A stretch of DNA of 64,000 nucleotides, from positions 21,703,844 through 21,767,843 of the forward strand of contig OX419342.1 in assembly GCA_948470475.1 (NCBI GenBank). Reading direction: 5' to 3'. Every line of letters begins with the position of its first letter. Within the stretch, counting starts at the first letter, position 1. The stretch comes from Galaxea fascicularis. Taxonomy: Eukaryota > Cnidaria > Anthozoa > Scleractinia > Euphylliidae. A model generated the notes under the pieces. The model saw only the letters and a list, made by a program, of their open reading frames with translations, was not told the origin of the DNA and searched no databases. Of this stretch, positions 63,350-64,000 are shown in pieces. A program made the translations under genes and the position numbers.

Positions 63350-64000
63350 CTTTCATGGAAAAGGACAATAAAACATTACATGATTTTTACCCTTTGATGA
63401 ATCATCAATAACTGGAAATACAGTATGATGAAGCACATAAAATAATAAGCAAATTAAAGCACTTTTTCTTCATGTAACCTGAGGACACACATGATCAACA
63501 ATTAATTTTTCCCTTGAGTTTTGGTAAATAAATGTTAACACATTGTAATGCATTCTTTAATTTGAACATGTTGGTTATTAAACATTAAAATAATAATTAC
63601 TTAAATCTTTGAATTACCCTGGCTCATTTTTTGACAACTGGCCAACAACAGTTCCTATGAAAAATTAAGCCCCCCCACCCCTGCCCCCACATTTTTCCCC
63701 AGAAGTTTGGTTAAACTTTGGCAAAGGTAAATTGAACAAAACCTGTAAAATTCAACACACAAACCCTTTCTTCCCCTAGCTTTTCAATATATGTACATGT
63801 TGAGTAAAAATCACCACTGCATTACCAAGAAGAGTTCTTTCAATAATGACAGGTTACCCAAGACAGTATAAGTTCTGAGCACCTAAGTTGGTATCATGTG
63901 CGGGCTGAGATCTTGATAAATTCTTGCAGTTCTAATCAAAGGAACATATAAACCATTTCCTGGGGTTTTTTTTTCTTCAATTTTCTAGCTCCTCCCTTCA
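63350..64000. other. MRM2 intron or 5' part; no exon found
   Basis: AT-rich sequence with C-rich (63668-63700) and T-rich patches. I searched for the SAM-binding GAAPGxW-type block of FtsJ proteins on the minus strand and did not see it, so the remaining exons lie past the window edge. Confidence 0.5.

Overview
The window is eukaryotic, most likely from an anthozoan cnidarian (probably a stony coral). It is AT-rich with spliced genes, closely packed miniature transposons (MITEs), tRNA-derived SINEs, fragments of CR1/L2-like, Penelope-like, DIRS and Gypsy retroelements, and exons of a DUF6589-type family that I associate with cnidarian genomes. The species call is inference; no bacterial or phage gene organisation is present.

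Right third (46.8-64 kb): two conserved host genes lie head-to-tail on the minus strand. OTUB1 (ubiquitin thioesterase of the OTU family) is complete in eight exons, 54894 to 46878. The last four exons of a mitochondrial FtsJ-type rRNA 2'-O-methyltransferase (MRM2) run from 63349 to 58164; its 5' exons lie beyond the window. The introns of both hold MITEs, a SINE, a perfect 127-bp palindrome and a 27-bp minisatellite.

Left two thirds (1-46.8 kb): a transposon graveyard. It holds a 1.76-kb tandem array (1-5020); a 450-bp triplication (8731-10080); two arms of an old inverted duplication (8.1-13.2 kb and 39.0-45.2 kb); several LINE relics; a DIRS element (18.8-21.8 kb); an RLE-type retroelement tail seated in an ATT microsatellite (25.0-26.3 kb); tandem tRNA-derived SINEs; a Penelope-like relic (27.2-28.9 kb); a LINE split by a Gypsy element that in turn contains a Mutator-like MITE (29.2-34.9 kb); and a long-terminal-inverted-repeat element (35.8-38.2 kb). 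Scattered among these on the minus strand are exons of a DUF6589-family gene (17.4-18.6, 24.1-24.3 and perhaps 35.5-35.7 kb), apparently pulled apart by insertions.

The most notable material is the MITE collection. One family has CAGGGGCACC ends, a 6-bp target duplication and many internal ATTTTCGG motifs; two copies are exactly 397 bp and one sits inside a relative. A Mutator-like family has termini built from 7-bp modules, one copy of which has expanded to 23 perfect repeats. Several families have TTA target duplications. Coordinates and junctions were read by eye; family names rest on motif recognition, not searches.
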